Shown piece by piece: positions 1 to 9,809 of a DNA stretch of 64,000 nucleotides (position 1 is the stretch's first letter; each line of letters starts with the position of its first letter). Below the pieces are notes generated by a model. That model was given only the letters and a program-made list of their open reading frames with translations. It was not told the DNA's origin and made no database searches. A program made the translations under genes and the position numbers. The stretch comes from Diabrotica undecimpunctata (Eukaryota; Arthropoda; Insecta; Coleoptera; Chrysomelidae). The stretch lies in contig NC_092810.1 in NCBI RefSeq assembly GCF_040954645.1, forward strand, positions 75,584,660 to 75,648,659, read 5' to 3'.

Positions 1-88
1 AAGTAGCCACCTTCTTTGTCTTTTATTTCTCCAATTTGACCGAAAAACCCACCACTCTTCGAGTGTACCTTAGTTTATTGGGTACACG
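1..88 (+). repeat. Penelope-type terminal repeat, right part
   Basis: Bases 1-72 match 1803-1874 in inverted orientation with few mismatches. Both belong to the same repeat as the 1803-1940 copy, which carries a hammerhead-like motif. Here that motif would lie just outside the window, so this is a partial copy running off the left edge. Confidence 0.55.
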
Positions 89-1670
89 TAAACTCATCAC
101 CAATTAGCATAAATACCCTCGTACATAGTACAAACTCATCACTGCCGTAAAAGTAGGGATTTTAAAATAGACCCCAAGAGATTGGTAAACTCATCACTGG
201 CCTACCTGCACCCCATGGTAGGTATAGACTATAACCCTTGAAAACCGCTAAGATTTGGTAATTTGACAGAATAAATCTAAAATAGATGTATTAAATGCAA
301 ATATAATTTATTGTTTTCTATTTTTGAATTCCACAAAATTCTGTTTATAACTACCTAAAACTATGCGAAAAGAAAAATTTCTCTTTATTTGCCCATGTTC
401 CTTTAACATAGATAGTGAACTGCTCTTTGATTACGTTTTGGGCCAATGCGGACAAAAAGTGATAGATATCAATAGTTCAAATTTTAATTGCGAAAGACTC
501 TAAAATCCAATTGCCTTTTGTGGACTTGTGCGACGAAAGGGTGTAAGGCTAAATGTCATACAAATTGTGAGTACATTTTGTACTGTTTTTTTTAGTTATT
601 TCGCACTGGTGGCGGATCATTTTAATCACACAGAAAAAACCAGCTTAATTAAGTTCTTCAAGTCAAATGTACAAGATGTTTCTTGTAGATAATATTACTT
701 TGTTGCTTTAAGTAGATTACACTTGTTGATATTACATTTTTAGATTTCTGATTAAATTGTCAAAGTCACATTAAATTGAAAAAATGCTAAATTGTCTCAA
801 TAAAAGAAATGACAATATACGATTACTTTCGACTTAAAAACCTCCCATAAAGAAAATAGCGTTTCTCCACCTCTCATTCAAAATCCTACTGTCGGAAATG
901 TTTGCAATAACCCCCGCGCCAATCCCCACGCTAACCTCCACCCAAACCCCGTCACCATCAACGGTATAAATGAACCGTCCTCTGTTCCCAGTGCCAGTAA
1001 TGCATTGGTTAATGATTTTCTTTTGCCTACCCACATAGATCTCCTAATGTTTCTAATTTTTTATAGTTTTCTTCATTTCCATATTGGCGAACAATTTTAA
1101 ATTTAGTTCCATGTTTCAAGTCTTTAAAACATTATAATTTTCACATTTTTTGCTGTTTTCACAGGATAATCTTTCATCAAGTAGGCTTTGATCGTTTTTA
1201 TAAACCAGGAAACTGTATTTCAGCATTTTGATTTATTCTATCATAGATTTCTAATTAGATAACAAGTTGGGGACGATTTTCGATATAAACGAAAACACCA
1301 CATGCTCATATAGGTTTATATCATAAAGTTTATTAACGAAAACCTATGCAACTGACTTTTCAGATCTCAAAACCGTTTAGATTGGCAGATACATCTAATA
1401 AGCCACACCCGATATCACACATCTAATAAGAAACCCGATATTAATTTCTGAATTTACTAAATTATTACATAAACGAGAAATGTAACAGGTAACAGGCAAT
1501 CTTGCGCATTAGAAACCAGACCTTTGGGGCAAAAATGCTGGTGATGAGTTTACCTATCTGCGGTGATGAGTTTACTTATCGTCAAAGGATGCCGGTGATC
1601 AGTTTACTATATCTCAGAGGGTCTAATAATTTTATGGGGGCCTATATAGTGATGAGTTCGTACACGTCCA
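82..1670. mobile_element. Non-autonomous DNA transposon with inverted subterminal repeats, copy 1
   Basis: The 13-bp motif GTAAACTCATCAC or close variants occurs at 88-100, 130-142 and 185-197. It occurs in reverse complement at 1541-1553, 1563-1575, 1595-1607 and 1649-1663. Multiple direct motifs at each end, pointing inward on opposite strands, are typical of transposase-binding subterminal repeats in class II elements. The outer ends read about GGTACACGTAAACTC and GGACGTGTACGAACTC. No transposase frame survives inside. A second copy in opposite orientation lies at 23430-24340 and matches at both ends, which supports a real mobile unit. Superfamily not recognised; target duplication not resolved. 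Confidence 0.6.
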
Positions 1671-1700
1671 GTTTATTTTGGATTGACGGTCGTACTCCTT

Positions 1701-1703
<3 letters not shown>

Positions 1704-1788
<85 letters not shown>

Positions 1789-1794
1789 GTATAT
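1704..1794. repeat. (TA)n microsatellite
   Basis: About 90 bp of alternating TA with a few interruptions, next to the Penelope-type repeat that begins at 1803. The long Ile-Tyr reading frame across it is an artefact of the repeat. Confidence 0.95.
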
Positions 1795-1802
1795 TTATAA
1801 AT

Positions 1803-1940
1803 TAAGGTACACTCGAAGAGTGGTGCGTTTTTTCTGTCAAAGTGGAGTAATAAAAGACAAAGAAGGTGGCTACTTCATCTATTTATTGAAGACGTTTCGC
1901 TTTTTAATCAAAAAGCATCATCAGTTCATCTAAAAAGAAC
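1803..1940 (-). repeat. Penelope-type terminal repeat
   Basis: Minus-strand repeat homologous to 1-88 (inverted) and more distantly to 2690-2833. It contains a hammerhead-like motif and ends against a (TA)n tract, as do the repeats at 2833, 30680 and 61646. Confidence 0.5.
1888..1928 (-). ncRNA. Hammerhead-like ribozyme motif
   Basis: On the minus strand CTGATGA (1924-1918) is followed by a 7-bp stem-loop, GCTTTTT with AAAAAGC around a GATT loop, and then GAAACGTC (1898-1891). The flanks TGAA and TTCA can pair as stem I. This matches the hammerhead order core, stem II, GAAA, stem III, GUC, with a stem III of only AC/GU. One unpaired base between the core and stem II departs from the canonical fold, so activity is uncertain. 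Such motifs are known in Penelope-like element terminal repeats. Confidence 0.5.
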
Positions 1941-1996
1941 AATATGAAAAACCAAACATCCGTAGAAAAGTTGTTATAAGTGTGTTACCTTATAAC

Positions 1997-1998
<2 letters not shown>

Positions 1999-2070
<72 letters not shown>
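1999..2070. repeat. (TA)n microsatellite
   Basis: About 72 bp of alternating TA directly before the left arm of the palindrome at 2071. Confidence 0.95.
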
Positions 2071-2077
<7 letters not shown>

Positions 2078-2373
2078 TTGAAATTATTTGGGAAAAACAG
2101 CTGAAAGGATACTCTTTATTCCTTTATTTTTCCAATATTTCGTCGATAGTCATCGACATCAGCAGGGATAAGCTACAAATAGTTTTACATGAAAAATTGA
2201 CAGTACTTATCTATGACAGTCAAATAGACTGTCAATTTTTCATATAAAACTATTTGTAGCTTATCTCTGATAATGTCGATTGACTATCGACGAAATATTG
2301 GAAAAATAAAGGAATAAAGAGTACAATTAGCCTATCCTTTCAGCTGTTTTTCCCAAAGAATCTCAAAGTTTAT
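2071..2373. repeat. Long imperfect palindrome (foldback)
   Basis: Arms 2071-2204 and 2228-2373 are inverted copies with a few substitutions and a 23-nt spacer. The arms carry no coding signal. The unit sits between (TA)n at 1999-2070 and (CA)n(TA)n at 2410-2485, consistent with a foldback or MITE-like insertion or an inverted duplication in a TA tract. Confidence 0.85.
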
Positions 2374-2409
2374 CTTCTAACTTTAACAGCTGTGATCAAC
2401 ACTATTTTA

Positions 2410-2410
2410 T

Positions 2411-2485
<75 letters not shown>
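2410..2485. repeat. Compound (CA)n(TA)n microsatellite
   Basis: (AC)n at about 2410-2428 runs into (AT)n to 2485. Confidence 0.95.
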
Positions 2486-2489
<4 letters not shown>

Positions 2490-2490
<1 letters not shown>

Positions 2491-2831
2491 TTTAAATGTT
2501 CGTATCTACGAATATAAACATTATTTTCTGCAGAGTTTGTGTGTTTTTTGTTTTTGTTTGTTAAGTTAGTTTTAAATAATTAGTAAAGTTTACAGTACAT
2601 ATATAATAACATCGATAATATACTACATATTGAGTTGTAAGTTATAAACTATTAACATCTGTATTTCTTATAAACTCTATGCCATCTGTTGTATTTTAGA
2701 GAACTGATGAAGCTTTAGAAATATAAAGCGAAACGTCTTCGATAAACGTATGAAGTAGTTGACTTCTTCTTTTATTTGCCAACCTGAATGACCGGTTAAA
2801 CCTCTGAATTCACTAGTTGAATACTTTAGAA

Positions 2832-2833
<2 letters not shown>
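2490..2833 (+). repeat. Penelope-type terminal repeat
   Basis: A+T-rich sequence whose right part (2690-2833) is homologous, on the opposite strand, to 1803-1940. It holds a hammerhead-like motif and stops at the (TA)n tract at 2835-2864. Nothing coding was seen. Confidence 0.45.
2701..2740 (+). ncRNA. Hammerhead-like ribozyme motif
   Basis: CTGATGA at 2704-2710, a stem-loop GCTTT/AAAGC, then GAAACGTC at 2730-2737. GAA (2701-2703) and TTC (2738-2740) can pair as a 3-bp stem I bracketing a GUC cleavage triplet. One extra base lies between the core and stem II, as in the copy at 1888-1928. Activity is inferred only. Confidence 0.5.

Positions 2834-2834
<1 letters not shown>

Positions 2835-2864
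<30 letters not shown>
2835..2864. repeat. (TA)n microsatellite
   Basis: 30 bp of TA at the junction between the Penelope-type repeat and the truncated gypsy gag. Confidence 0.95.
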
Positions 2865-2865
<1 letters not shown>

Positions 2866-2867
2866 GA

Positions 2868-3600
2868 GCACCACCTACAATATGTGCAGCATCACCTCGT
2901 AAAGCTGCAGTCAAGGAGACAGCTTTTTCTTGTTCTGTCCAATGATTGGCTGTCGCAATAGCTTCAAATTGTCTAAGGTATATGGACCAAGAAGACTTTC
3001 CATCAAATGATGGCAATTTGAATCTCATATGATGTGTCGTTTCGTCTCTAGGTGATTCTTCTTTCACTACCGGATCTAGAGCTACTGTATTAACTGTTGT
3101 TTACATGTAACTATGTCGTTTACATTTGTTCAAATTTCCCATTGTTTTGATTACCTACTTCTTTAATTATTTGAGAAGTCTCGTCGAATTTTCTAGCAAC
3201 ATTTTAGAATTTCTAGTCATTTTGTCTAGCTGCTTCTTTAATAATTTGAGACGTTTCATCGAATCTTTTGGAATCATTCTCATCATTCTTTCTATAAGAT
3301 TCTTCATTCATTGGCGAGACGTTTTCAAATTTATTATCATTTTTTTTAGAATTTTTTTCAATAATTTGCGAGACGTTTTTAAATTTACTATCATTTTTTT
3401 TAGAAGTCTCTTCGATCTTAATTAAAACTGCTTCTTCTGCTGATTGAAAATGGAATGTCGCTGGGTCATCTCCATTCTTGTTAAGAACATTCTTCAGTCG
3501 TTCTTGGAGGATCCTCTTGGATCCGCTGCAGTCTTAATCGCGTTCTTCTAGTTGCACACGCAACTGTTTTACTGAATATTGTACTAGCAGCATCTTTGGT
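2868..3600 (-). pseudogene. Gypsy gag fragment
   Basis: Minus-strand translation gives a coiled-coil region with a tandem heptad-like unit (KNDSKFKNVSQII and KNDNKFENVSPMN, about 3440-3130). After that comes a capsid-type stretch at 3030-2870 with KLPSFDGKSSW, a spaced FEAIA and W-x-EQEKA, the signature of the gypsy gag N-terminal domain. In-frame stops near 3215-3235 and truncation at 2864 make it a pseudogene. A plus-strand frame at 3126-3425 over the same bases is only its antisense shadow. In an intact element Gag would assemble the RNA-containing particle. Confidence 0.7.
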
Positions 3601-3745
3601 CAATCACACACGTATTTTTTATATGTTCTTTTTTTCACAAAGATCACTACCGAACTACGCGGCTGTTCCCGACTAACAATACTTTTCAAAAGTTCAAAAG
3701 CAATCACTGCTGAATTTATTTCTAAACCCCACACCGGACACCAAC

Positions 3746-3995
3746 TGTAATAACGTTTTTTAAATAAAACGAGCGGTTCGAATTTATATAAATATATTTA
3801 TTTATAAGTTTACAGCACGATTATCTCTTATCAACTAAAAACTACTCCTAGAAAGTACGCTTATATATAAGTCACTATGTACTAGAACATTCGGGAGTAG
3901 CCCACCTCTAATTCGCCTATTTGACGGGTTGACCTCTCTCTCGCGCTCGAGACATCGCCGGAAAGTTCTAGTCGTTTTCGAGATGCAACGTTACA
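3746..3995 (-). repeat. Gypsy LTR (5' LTR of the minus-strand element)
   Basis: A 250-bp block beginning TGTAA and ending TTACA, the expected TG...CA short inverted termini. Read on the minus strand it contains a TATA box (TTATATATAAG near 3865) and an AATAAA-type signal near the end. It is followed by a TTGGTGTCCGGTG primer-site-like sequence (3744-3732). The inner boundary is well supported; no second LTR is present. Confidence 0.75.
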
Positions 3996-4136
3996 CGGGC
4001 CACGCCGGATGCATGTTCGTAATACTATTTTCAAGGTAAGATAAGAAATCTTTTAAATTTGGCAATTTTGAGTTGTCCCTATCAATTTGAAATGATCTGT
4101 TATTATATTGATATAGTTTTTTTGGATAAAATTAAT

Positions 4137-4880
4137 CTAAGGATCATATGCCAACTTTACAGGTTGTTTTAAATTTTTTAGTGCACGGAATTGCTGTCTT
4201 ACTTTACTAATGAATTCAAGTAAGTCAGTGTAAGTTCCCTTTTGAATGGAGGGAATGTCAAGTAATGAATAAATGTGAGAATTTATTAATATTGTTTCGT
4301 TTTTATAACGATTATCTAAACTGTTCAATGCATCATCATAAGAGTCATTTGTTAGAGATTTGTTAGATTAATTAGGCTTCTTGCCTTCCTGTTCAAATGA
4401 TATTTTAAATGAAAAAGTTTTTCAGCATTTTAAAGTGGCTTATTCTTATCAAAAACACCTAGAAATAAAACTATAACAGGTCTAAACCGTGTTAAATTCT
4501 TGCCATCAAACGTAGGAATGCTAATTGGCAGAATTGTTGAAGCTGAAATAGAATTGTGTACTTTTTGGGGATTACTTACGATCTGTACTGTTTTTGAAAG
4601 TTGGTTGTTAATTTTAGTTAACATATCAAAATACTTTCCTCAATATTTTCTAGAGAATCATCATATCCCTTGTCAAAACTTACAATATGGCAATGAAGGT
4701 CTTGAACTTTATTAAAATTTTGTATTATTAATTCTTTTCTAGTTTGCAATTGACTAATTTTTAATTCTTAAATTTCATCATAAAGATGTGCTAAAACAAA
4801 CCTTGTCATTCTTTTAATATACTCAATGGCCTGAGTCTTTTTGCCTTTGTCTTGTCAATATCTTCTTTAGTAGACATTTC
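4137..4880 (-). pseudogene. BEL/Pao-type gag fragment
   Basis: Minus-strand frames read, from the N-terminal side, KISQLQTRKELI (about 4765), then LPISIPTFDGK (about 4525-4495), HLKYHLNRKA (near 4415), and an L-DNRYKNETILINSHI segment followed by LLEFISKVRQQFRALKNL (4325-4165). The order of an IPTF-DGK motif, a short basic helix and a RY--...L--I---VRQ--RAL segment is that of BEL/Pao gag proteins (DUF1759 region). Frameshifts and stops break it into at least three pieces. It is only a remnant. Confidence 0.6.
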
Positions 4881-5292
4881 TTTATACGAAACTATTTAAA
4901 ACAATTTAAAGGACATACAATTAGTAAATAAACTTTAATAAAAGAAAAATTTGCACTATAGATCGTTTACAACATCAAAAGTAAATTTGTCAATTAAACT
5001 TGTCACTGTAAGCTATTTGTCACTTACATCTGATCAATGTCACGAAAAGACGACTTGATTTCTTCGGTCTGGATCGTCATGATTTGGTTCATGGGTTTGG
5101 TTGTATGATTGCCGCACTTCTATCCCTATCACATAGATGCCGTCAATGACACGATGCTGGAGATAAATTTCGCGTTCAGTGTGCTTTTATTGGATAATTT
5201 CTTTTTTCTTCAGGTTTTTTCGTTTAAGTTTTTAATTTTTAATTCCTAGCTTTTTTATATATCCGACTTGATTGGACCATTTTCAATGTTGG
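4137..5292 (-). mobile_element. BEL/Pao retrotransposon remnant (gag and possible primer site)
   Basis: Minus-strand remnant: gag fragments at 4137-4880, a leader, and at about 5280-5262 TGGTCCAATCAAG, resembling a BEL/Pao primer-binding site. An LTR would lie to the right, with its inner edge near 5290 at the TGTTGG sequence, but its outer end could not be fixed. No pol is present. Confidence 0.5.
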
Positions 5293-7129
5293 ATTTTTTC
5301 AACATTAAGAAACTTCGCTGGTTAGAACGCTAGGAATAATTTAGGCAACAATAAACCCTTTATTTCACAAACACAACTTAGACTAAACTGATTGGATTAT
5401 GCCCAAAGGCAAGAGCCACTTATATTTTTATGTAACTTTAATAAAATAAAAAATAAAAAGAATATTTCATTTATGATTGAGAATAGTTAAATTGTATTAA
5501 GAAACACAATAAAATGTGGTACAATATATTAAATATTAAATTGAAATTTATACCAAATATCAGTAATGTGATATTCCTAAAACCCAATTTATATATTTGA
5601 CAAATTTAATATTCTCTCCCTCTAGGATATTCAGCCTCTCGCTCAATTTGAGATAAGCAGTTTATGCACGATGATGGCATAAACGATACTCACCATGAGG
5701 AAAAAGTGAACTGCGTCAAGAGTCAAATCTAATAAAATAAATTGCAAAATCAGGTTAATAATTTTGCAATTTCAATCGTAGTACGAGTAGTAGGTAATAA
5801 AATTTATATTTGTTTGATATGTTATTTTTTTTGTATGTTAATAAAACAAGATCAACATTTAGTGGTTTCCTTTAAAACGTGACAAAAATTGAATTATTAA
5901 TTTGTGTTTGATTTTAGTACACTCTTAAAATGCGATCTAAAAATTATTAACGAAAATATTAAAATTGGCAATAGGTCCTTCCATCGGACACAGTCATCTG
6001 AGGTATTATATCAGTATGCTGGCAACTTACATAGTAAGCAACTATCCTTTATGTAAAAAAAGCAAACCATACTATTCTACTGTATATTATTAATATATAA
6101 ATGGCCTTTCGGCTCCGTATTGACCTTTTAGAATTGAGCTATGTGTTTTAAGGTTTATGCACAAAAGGTTGTGTAAGGTCGAGGTAAGGGACTAAATAGC
6201 CTTACAACTCTACAAAATGGCAATCTAATGGTTTTACATAACAACATAATAAGAGCAGCGGCTTAGATTTTTTTCTTTTTAGCATCTGTTTCTTTCAGGA
6301 CTATACATAAATCGTTTCATTAAATTTTATGTTTATTTTCCCATGAGTGTTTAAGATATTTAAGATCTATCAAATTCTTATGTTAAATGTAACCGATTGC
6401 GTCGCAAATTCTTCGGCAGAATGTATTAGGATCTGGTTGTCAATATTAACAGAAAAAATCAATAAAAATAAAATACCACTATTAATATGAGGATGGGGGT
6501 AGGGTCTGATAACCACATTTTTAGCATATCTTTGTGAATTTTTTTCAAAGCTGTGGTTAAGTTCCACGTTTTTAGCATATCTTTTAGCATTTTTTTCAAA
6601 GCTATTTCATTTTCCAACTGAGTACAGATACAAAATATGATTTGAAGAACATGTAAAAAAAATTGAAGCAAAATATGTAGAAATTAGCCAGTGGTGGCAT
6701 TTCTTCTCAGACTCTGGGGAAAAAATTAGCTTTTGCGGTGACCAGCATAACTCGTCACTGGAGCATAGGAAATCAATAGTCCAAAAATATTTTGTTAGTT
6801 TATGAGTTTGTCGAGGCAATGACGTTGAGTTTTTATTTTTAAAATAATTTGTCAGTTTTTAGCATTACTTAGAAGATAAAAAAAATGAATTTCCCCAAAA
6901 AACGTAAAAATGAGTATATTTGTGATTGTTAAATAAAAAAAACACATCAGAAAACATCTCGACATCGTAACCTAAAGAAATATATAGAGAAAATGTGTCC
7001 AAAATTTCAGGAGGATCTATCAAGTAGTTTTTCAGTTACAGTGGTCACCGACTCTAAAAAGGCTAAAAGTATTTGAGAAAAATGCGTTAAATTTTTTAAA
7101 TGTTTTTTTTTCAATAAAGTCAAGGTACT
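5293..7129. other. No gene recognised
   Basis: A+T-rich sequence with short frames only. Bases 6395-6480 resemble one arm of the palindrome at 22512-22813 (shared AAATTC-TCGGCAGAATGTA core), so at least that part is a dispersed repeat. Near 6500-6620 a short internal direct repeat around TTTTTAGCATATCTTT occurs twice. Confidence 0.5.
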
Positions 7130-7640
7130 TACATATAATTATCTGTTCTAGGGCCGTAATGTGAAGCGCTTTCTCTTAGTATATCCAAAGCATATTTTTG
7201 TTTTTGTCTGCGTGCAATTTTGCATTTTTTGGTTTCTTCTGCAGCTTTTTTGTCTGCTCTGCTGATCCGGAGACAATCTGTTACATTCGCCCATGCATGA
7301 GAACTTGGCTCTATACTTACATCCATTTTTTGTAAACATGGTAGTAAAGCGAAAGAGCCCTCATTAAAGGTGCACGCTTTAATTTAAATTTTGTTTAAAC
7401 TTTCATTATTTTGAGTGAGACCTCAAATGCATCGACCAAAGTATGTGTTAGAGTCACCGTCACGAATGTAATTGCGATATTTTACATTGTTGTTCACTGA
7501 ACGTTGAAACATTTTTTATTACATCTACTTCCATATTTTTAGCTGGTCCACTGTGATGGCAATTACATTTTCCACTAAAGTGTTTTGCATATCGCGCTTG
7601 AAACTCTGCAAACTAAAATTTGTTTTTTAATACTTACAAT
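7130..7640 (-). pseudogene. Mutator-like transposase, DDE and C-terminal part
   Basis: Minus-strand frames read EFQARYAKHFSGKCNC, then SGPAKNMEVDVIKNV (7620-7510), YIRDGDSNTYFGRCI (about 7475-7430) and FNEGSFALLP followed by a basic region (7375-7139). The order GPA--MEVD, then DGDSN-Y, then a FNEG segment and a Lys/Arg-rich end matches insect Mutator-like transposases (the family with the Pfam Mutator-like transposase domain). The two Asp-containing motifs are candidate catalytic residues. Frameshifts and stops occur between the blocks. The N-terminal part of the same family lies in the same orientation at 9535-9809, beyond an RTE insertion. Confidence 0.6.
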
Positions 7641-8294
7641 CGTGATAATAGAACTTTTAACAAAAATATCCATAACTTTTCCCAATGTAATACCCATTAA
7701 ATGAAGCTACACCAAGAAAATCCCCCTTTTTTCCATGTTCCGTCATCTGATACTGTTAATTTACTTGTGCAGATAATATATAATGGTAAAAGATAATAAT
7801 TTACTTGCAACATTTTTGACATAAAAACAGATTTTTGTCATATATGTACTGTAGGTTGATCTTGATATGAAATTACAAGTCATATCCATCAAACCATAAA
7901 ACTTATTCATCATCCAGCCTTAAAAGTCCACTGCTGAACATAGGCCTCTTTCTCGTGTTTTCAATCTTGTTTATCTTGCTCCATTCTCATCCATTTTTAT
8001 TTTGTCTTATTAAAGCCCATGGTGTAGGTGGTCCACCGTCGCTTCTCTTGTCTTTCTTTGACCTTGGTCGATCTCCATCCTTCATTCTAGCTATGTGTCC
8101 TGCCTTTAGTCTATAAGCATCCTAATTTAGTCTGGTTATCCTTTCGATGACATCAGTCACCTTGGTTCTTCTCCTGACCTCTTCGTTTTTTATTTTGTCT
8201 CGCAGAGTTATTCCTCACATGAGTCGCTCCATTCTTCTCTATGTGACTCTCAGTTTGGTAGCCGAGGCTTTTGTTAAAGTAATTTTTCTGCTCT

Positions 8295-8306
8295 GTACGT
8301 CAACAC
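8295..8306 (+). repeat. Target-site duplication, left copy
   Basis: GTACGTCAACAC here and GTACGTTAACAC at 8463-8474 flank the nested LINE end. That is 12 bp with one mismatch. Confidence 0.7.
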
Positions 8307-8462
8307 GTACGGTTGACCTCATGGTCAGAACCTCATGGTTGAAGAACTTGCGAGATTGGTATGGTGTTGATACAAGCATGCTATTTAGGGTGACAGTGAA
8401 TAAAATTAAGATAGCTATGATGGTCACCAACGTTCTGAAAGGACATGGTACATAAAGAAGAA
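8307..8462 (+). mobile_element. 5'-truncated LINE 3' end nested in the RTE copy
   Basis: Plus-strand translation of 8322-8454 reads RTSWLKNLRDWYGVDTSMLF then a KIKIAMMVTNVLKG ending, followed by a stop and a GAAGAAGAAG tail. This is the typical C-terminus of a common insect LINE group; similar ends occur on the minus strand near 43600 and 46700. The 12-bp target duplication defines a 156-bp 5'-truncated insertion. The first two thirds of the plus-strand frame from 8147 are antisense of the host RTE and not real coding. Confidence 0.75.
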
Positions 8463-9534
8463 GTACGTTAACACTGAGAGGACGCATTGATCAAATACTT
8501 TTCTCTTCAGGTATGTAGGCAGCTCAAGTTTATGTCAGTTTTTCGTATGCTGCTCACCCAAGACTGATTCTTGTCTTCAGTTGATGGGTCTGATTATCCC
8601 TGCCAATAATTATTTCATGCCCTAGGTATTTATATTTATCGACGAGTTCTGCTTCTTGCCCACCAATACTAATGTTCTGGTTGGATAACAAATTTGTCAA
8701 TATTTTTGTTTTAGAGATGTTCATATTTAAACCTACATTTTCGGTAGCCAGAACGAGTTCCTGTACCATCTCTCTTGCCACTCCTAGATCCTCAGCTATT
8801 ATGACTATATCATCGGCGAAACTTAAGTTGTTTAGATATTCTCCATCTATTTTTATTTCCTTTGTCAGCCAATCCAAATTCTTAAAAGCATATTCCAATA
8901 CAGTATTAAAAAATTTAGGTGACATCTGGTCACCTTGTCTAACACCTTTTTTTTTAATATATTGATGTCAGTTGTTGTTGTGTCTTTCAATGAATTATCA
9001 ATATATTTTTCGAACACCTGAATATTAGTTGGTTTTGTTTATTTCTTTGGTTGTTCCTTATTTATCATTTTGATTCTTTCTTTTTCGGGCGATGTCGATA
9101 TTTTCGCTCCTAATAACCCGTGATCACTGCTTATACTAAATTGGTTTTACACATTACGACTTTAAATAATTCTTTTTTGTTTGTTAAGAAATAGTCGATT
9201 TCGTTTATTGTGTTTCCAACAGGGCTTGCCCATGTTCATCTTCTGTGGTTTTTCTTTTTAAAAAATTTGTTTATTTGATAAAGATTGTTTTCCAAAAGGA
9301 AACGTAACAGTTAATTGCCTCTCTTATTTCTGCTTGTGCTTCCAAAATTTCCCAATATTATTTCAGAGGGGTCTTTTTGAGTGCCTATTTTGGCATTGAA
9401 ATCGCCACAGGATATTATTTGATCGTAGAATATTTGGATTTCTTTGTCTTGATGTGCTGTAGTAGGGGCGTATACTTGAATAATCTTTAGGATATATCTT
9501 GCGCTTATTTTGATGTTTAACTAGACCACCCATG

Positions 9535-9809
9535 TTGAGATTTGATTTATTAACACAATTCTGTTGGCAATTCTTTTGTTTATAATGAAACCGAAGCACG
9601 AAACAAAACTTATTACAGCCAGCTAATACCAAACCTAAAACTAGCATAATAAAGTCAAAAAGATAGTTGATTTCATAGGCATTACTTCCTATCCTTGCAC
9701 TAAATGAAACACAACGAGAAATTTTACAATTTTCGCAGGCGACTTTGATTTTGAAACCTAAATTTTCCATTTTGCATGACTCAAATTCTACTTTTCCATC
9801 ACATATCAC
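9535..9809 (-). pseudogene. Mutator-like transposase, N-terminal part
   Basis: The minus-strand frame begins CDGKVEFESCKMENLGFKI and continues through VACENCKISRCV, SARIGSNAYEIN and LGLVLAGCNKFC. The Cys pairs and the NAYEIN...GCNKFC pattern are those of insect Mutator-like transposases ahead of the catalytic domain. The frame then runs into the RTE insertion at about 9530. Together with 7130-7640 it appears to be one gene split by a 1.6-kb LINE. Confidence 0.55.

Larger units (their letters stand above)
2865..3995 (-). mobile_element. Ty3/gypsy retrotransposon, 5' LTR and gag remnant
   Basis: Minus-strand order is 5' LTR (3995-3746), primer-site region (from about 3744), leader and N-terminal gag (about 3600-3070), then gag core to 2868, where the element is cut off by (TA)n. 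Pol and the 3' LTR are missing. The LTR differs from that of the gypsy element at 26-30 kb, so this is another family. Confidence 0.75.
7905..9530 (-). mobile_element. RTE-type LINE, degenerate
   Basis: Minus-strand remnant in element order. An endonuclease segment lies at 9510-9290 (QVYAPTTAHQDKEIQIFYDQ, a GDFNAKIG motif, then FGSTSRNKRG). A deleted middle follows. The RT is at 8945-8554, with RQGDQMSPKFFN, SFADDIVIIAED as the catalytic box, and KYKYLGHEI. A C-terminal part at 8290-7930 contains LRVTQRRMERL and GHIARMKDGD. The 3' end near 7905 finishes in a GATGAT-type tail. Stops and frameshifts throughout. It splits the Mutator-like transposase gene and is itself split by a LINE end at 8307-8462. 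Confidence 0.75.

Noticed and set aside
82..200. Spaced GTAAACTCATCAC copies as a CRISPR-like array
   Set aside because: Spacing is irregular, the repeats are too short, they are mirrored at the other end, and the DNA is eukaryotic.
1..1874. 72-bp inverted repeats at 1-72 and 1803-1874 as TIRs of one transposon
   Set aside because: The same sequence is the terminal part of a separate Penelope-type repeat (compare 2690-2833) and lies outside the subterminal motif arrays, so it is probably two opposite insertions.
1502..1933. 143-codon frame with a long Ile-Tyr run
   Set aside because: It is the translation of a (TA)n microsatellite joined to non-coding repeats; the same applies to frames over 45916-46200, 52547-52970 and 61479-61670.
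2125..2165. Hammerhead-like motif in the 2-kb palindrome
   Set aside because: CTGATGT...GAAATATT with a CGAT/ATCG stem resembles the layout, but the core and the stem I pairing do not fit and the other arm does not preserve it.
3126..3425. 99-codon plus-strand frame, hydrophobic
   Set aside because: Antisense of the gypsy gag coiled-coil region.
5293..5640. BEL/Pao LTR to the right of the primer-like site
   Set aside because: The inner edge is plausible, but I could not find a matching outer terminus or a second copy.
8147..8455. 102-codon plus-strand frame as one gene
   Set aside because: Only the last 45 or so codons are real (nested LINE end). The rest is antisense to the RTE remnant.
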